Position numbers and translations under genes: made by a program
From: a bacterium
Lineage (GTDB): Bacteria > SZUA-79 > Acidulodesulfobacterales > Acidulodesulfobacteraceae
DNA length: 6,779 nt
Assembly: GCA_021799935.1 (NCBI GenBank)
Contig: JAJYZM010000051.1
Coordinates: 1-6,779 of the forward strand
Direction of reading: 5' to 3'
Notes under the pieces: model-generated
The model's input: only the letters and a program-made list of their open reading frames with translations
Told to the model about the DNA's origin: nothing
Database searches by the model: none
Part shown: positions 6,251 through 6,779 of the stretch, piece by piece
Layout of the letters: each line of letters starts with the position of its first letter
How positions within the stretch are numbered: position 1 is the stretch's first letter

Positions 6251-6779
6251 ATGTCCTTAGACCGCAAAACTATAAGAGTAATCGCGCTTATACTGTCTTT
6301 ATGCTTTATAGCTATTCTGGCAGTTTTTCTTATACTCCATTATCTTCGCGGAAATAAAGGGCTTTTCAATTTCAAGATATCAAAAGGCTACATAAGCCTT
6401 AAAAAAGTGGATTATAAATTTTATAAAAAAGGAATTCTTGCTTATGAAATTTTCGCTAAAAGTTTAAATTATAAATCTAAAAAGAAAAATATAATAAATT
6501 TAAACGCCGTTAAGATTTATATTTTCGGCAAAAATAAAAAACCGGCTTATATAATAATAGGGAAAACCGGAAAACTTAATACCGTTTCTAAAAACGTAAT
6601 AATTTCAGGCGGCGTGTCGATAAAAGGTTCAAACGGGATTCTGATTAAAACTGATATAATAGATTATTTTGCTAAAAAAGACGAAATAGCGGCTCCGGGC
6701 GGCATGAAAATTAAAAGCAAAAATTATTTTATTTCAGGAGAAGGATTTATCTATTACGTAAAAAAGAAATTATTCGTTT
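6251..6779 (+). CDS. lptC: LPS export protein LptC, C-terminus cut by window edge
   Basis: This is an open frame of 176 codons with no stop before the window ends; LptC proteins are about 190 residues, so it is nearly complete. It starts with a short basic N-terminus (MSLDRKTIR), then one hydrophobic membrane segment at about 9-30, then a periplasmic part. The family-like region is at 115-166: repeated short beta-strand units such as NVIISGGVSIKGSNG, IKTDIIDYFAKKDEIAAPGG and SKNYFISGEGF. That is the pattern of the OstA/LptC beta-jellyroll, which passes LPS from LptBFG to LptA. The middle (45-110) is very Lys/Ile/Tyr-rich and shows little recognisable similarity. The ATG lies 9 bases after kdsC without a Shine-Dalgarno. 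The kdsD-kdsC-lptC order agrees with the usual kdsD-kdsC-lptC-lptA-lptB cluster, so lptA and lptB are expected next. The call rests on context, topology and these strand motifs. Confidence 0.88.
   Translation, partial: MSLDRKTIRVIALILSLCFIAILAVFLILHYLRGNKGLFNFKISKGYISLKKVDYKFYKKGILAYEIFAKSLNYKSKKKNIINLNAVKIYIFGKNKKPAYIIIGKTGKLNTVSKNVIISGGVSIKGSNGILIKTDIIDYFAKKDEIAAPGGMKIKSKNYFISGEGFIYYVKKKLFV

Noticed and set aside
6163..6357. Plus-strand frame of 64 codons overlapping kdsC and lptC
   Set aside because: It overlaps the clearly supported ends of kdsC and the start of lptC in another frame and encodes nothing recognisable.
1..6779. CRISPR array, tRNA or rRNA gene, insertion sequence or phage gene
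   Set aside because: No spaced direct repeats, cloverleaf-like segments, terminal inverted repeats, transposase motifs or phage-like genes were seen. The whole window is accounted for by core biosynthetic genes with uniform strand and composition.

Overview
The window is an AT-rich stretch (roughly 60 % A+T by eye on sampled lines, higher in the last gene) from a Gram-negative bacterium. Every gene I can identify is on the plus strand, and they are packed head to tail. The LPS genes (Kdo synthesis and lptC) establish an outer membrane. The two gene blocks, lysA-dapA-dapB and pyrG-kdsA-kdsD-kdsC-lptC, resemble the arrangement I recall from Deltaproteobacteria/Desulfobacterota such as Geobacter, but with a much lower GC content and heavy use of ATA (Ile) and AGA/AGG (Arg) codons. 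I would place it as a low-GC deltaproteobacterium-like lineage, with moderate-to-low confidence and no claim about genus.

Layout. Bases 1-271 are the 3' end of lysA (diaminopimelate decarboxylase). An 84-base gap follows. It holds a perfect 10-bp inverted repeat, a possible sigma70 promoter and the only textbook Shine-Dalgarno in the window. Then come dapA (356-1231), dapB (1231-2076, sharing 1 base with dapA) and pyrG (2069-3853, overlapping dapB by 8 bases). After a 51-base AT-rich spacer come kdsA (3905-4747), kdsD/kpsF (4755-5729), kdsC (5726-6241, ATGA overlap with kdsD) and lptC (6251 to beyond the window end).

How the genes fit together. DapA and DapB carry out the first two committed steps toward meso-diaminopimelate, used in peptidoglycan and as lysine precursor; LysA converts it to lysine. 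PyrG makes CTP, the nucleotide that activates Kdo to CMP-Kdo. KdsD, KdsA and KdsC are three successive steps from ribulose-5-phosphate to free Kdo. LptC is the inner-membrane-anchored part of the LPS export bridge. The cluster is therefore an envelope-precursor unit covering peptidoglycan and LPS core. The CMP-Kdo synthetase gene (kdsB) and the remaining DAP genes (dapD/E/F or dapL) are not in the window.

I found no mobile element, CRISPR array, RNA gene or defence system, and no evidence for a wholly new system. The points most worth checking are a 20-residue insertion and a strongly basic C-terminal tail in PyrG, a Thr-to-Ser change at a catalytic-triad position of DapA, the inverted repeat overlapping a candidate promoter before dapA, and the direct joining of the DAP block to the pyrG-Kdo block.
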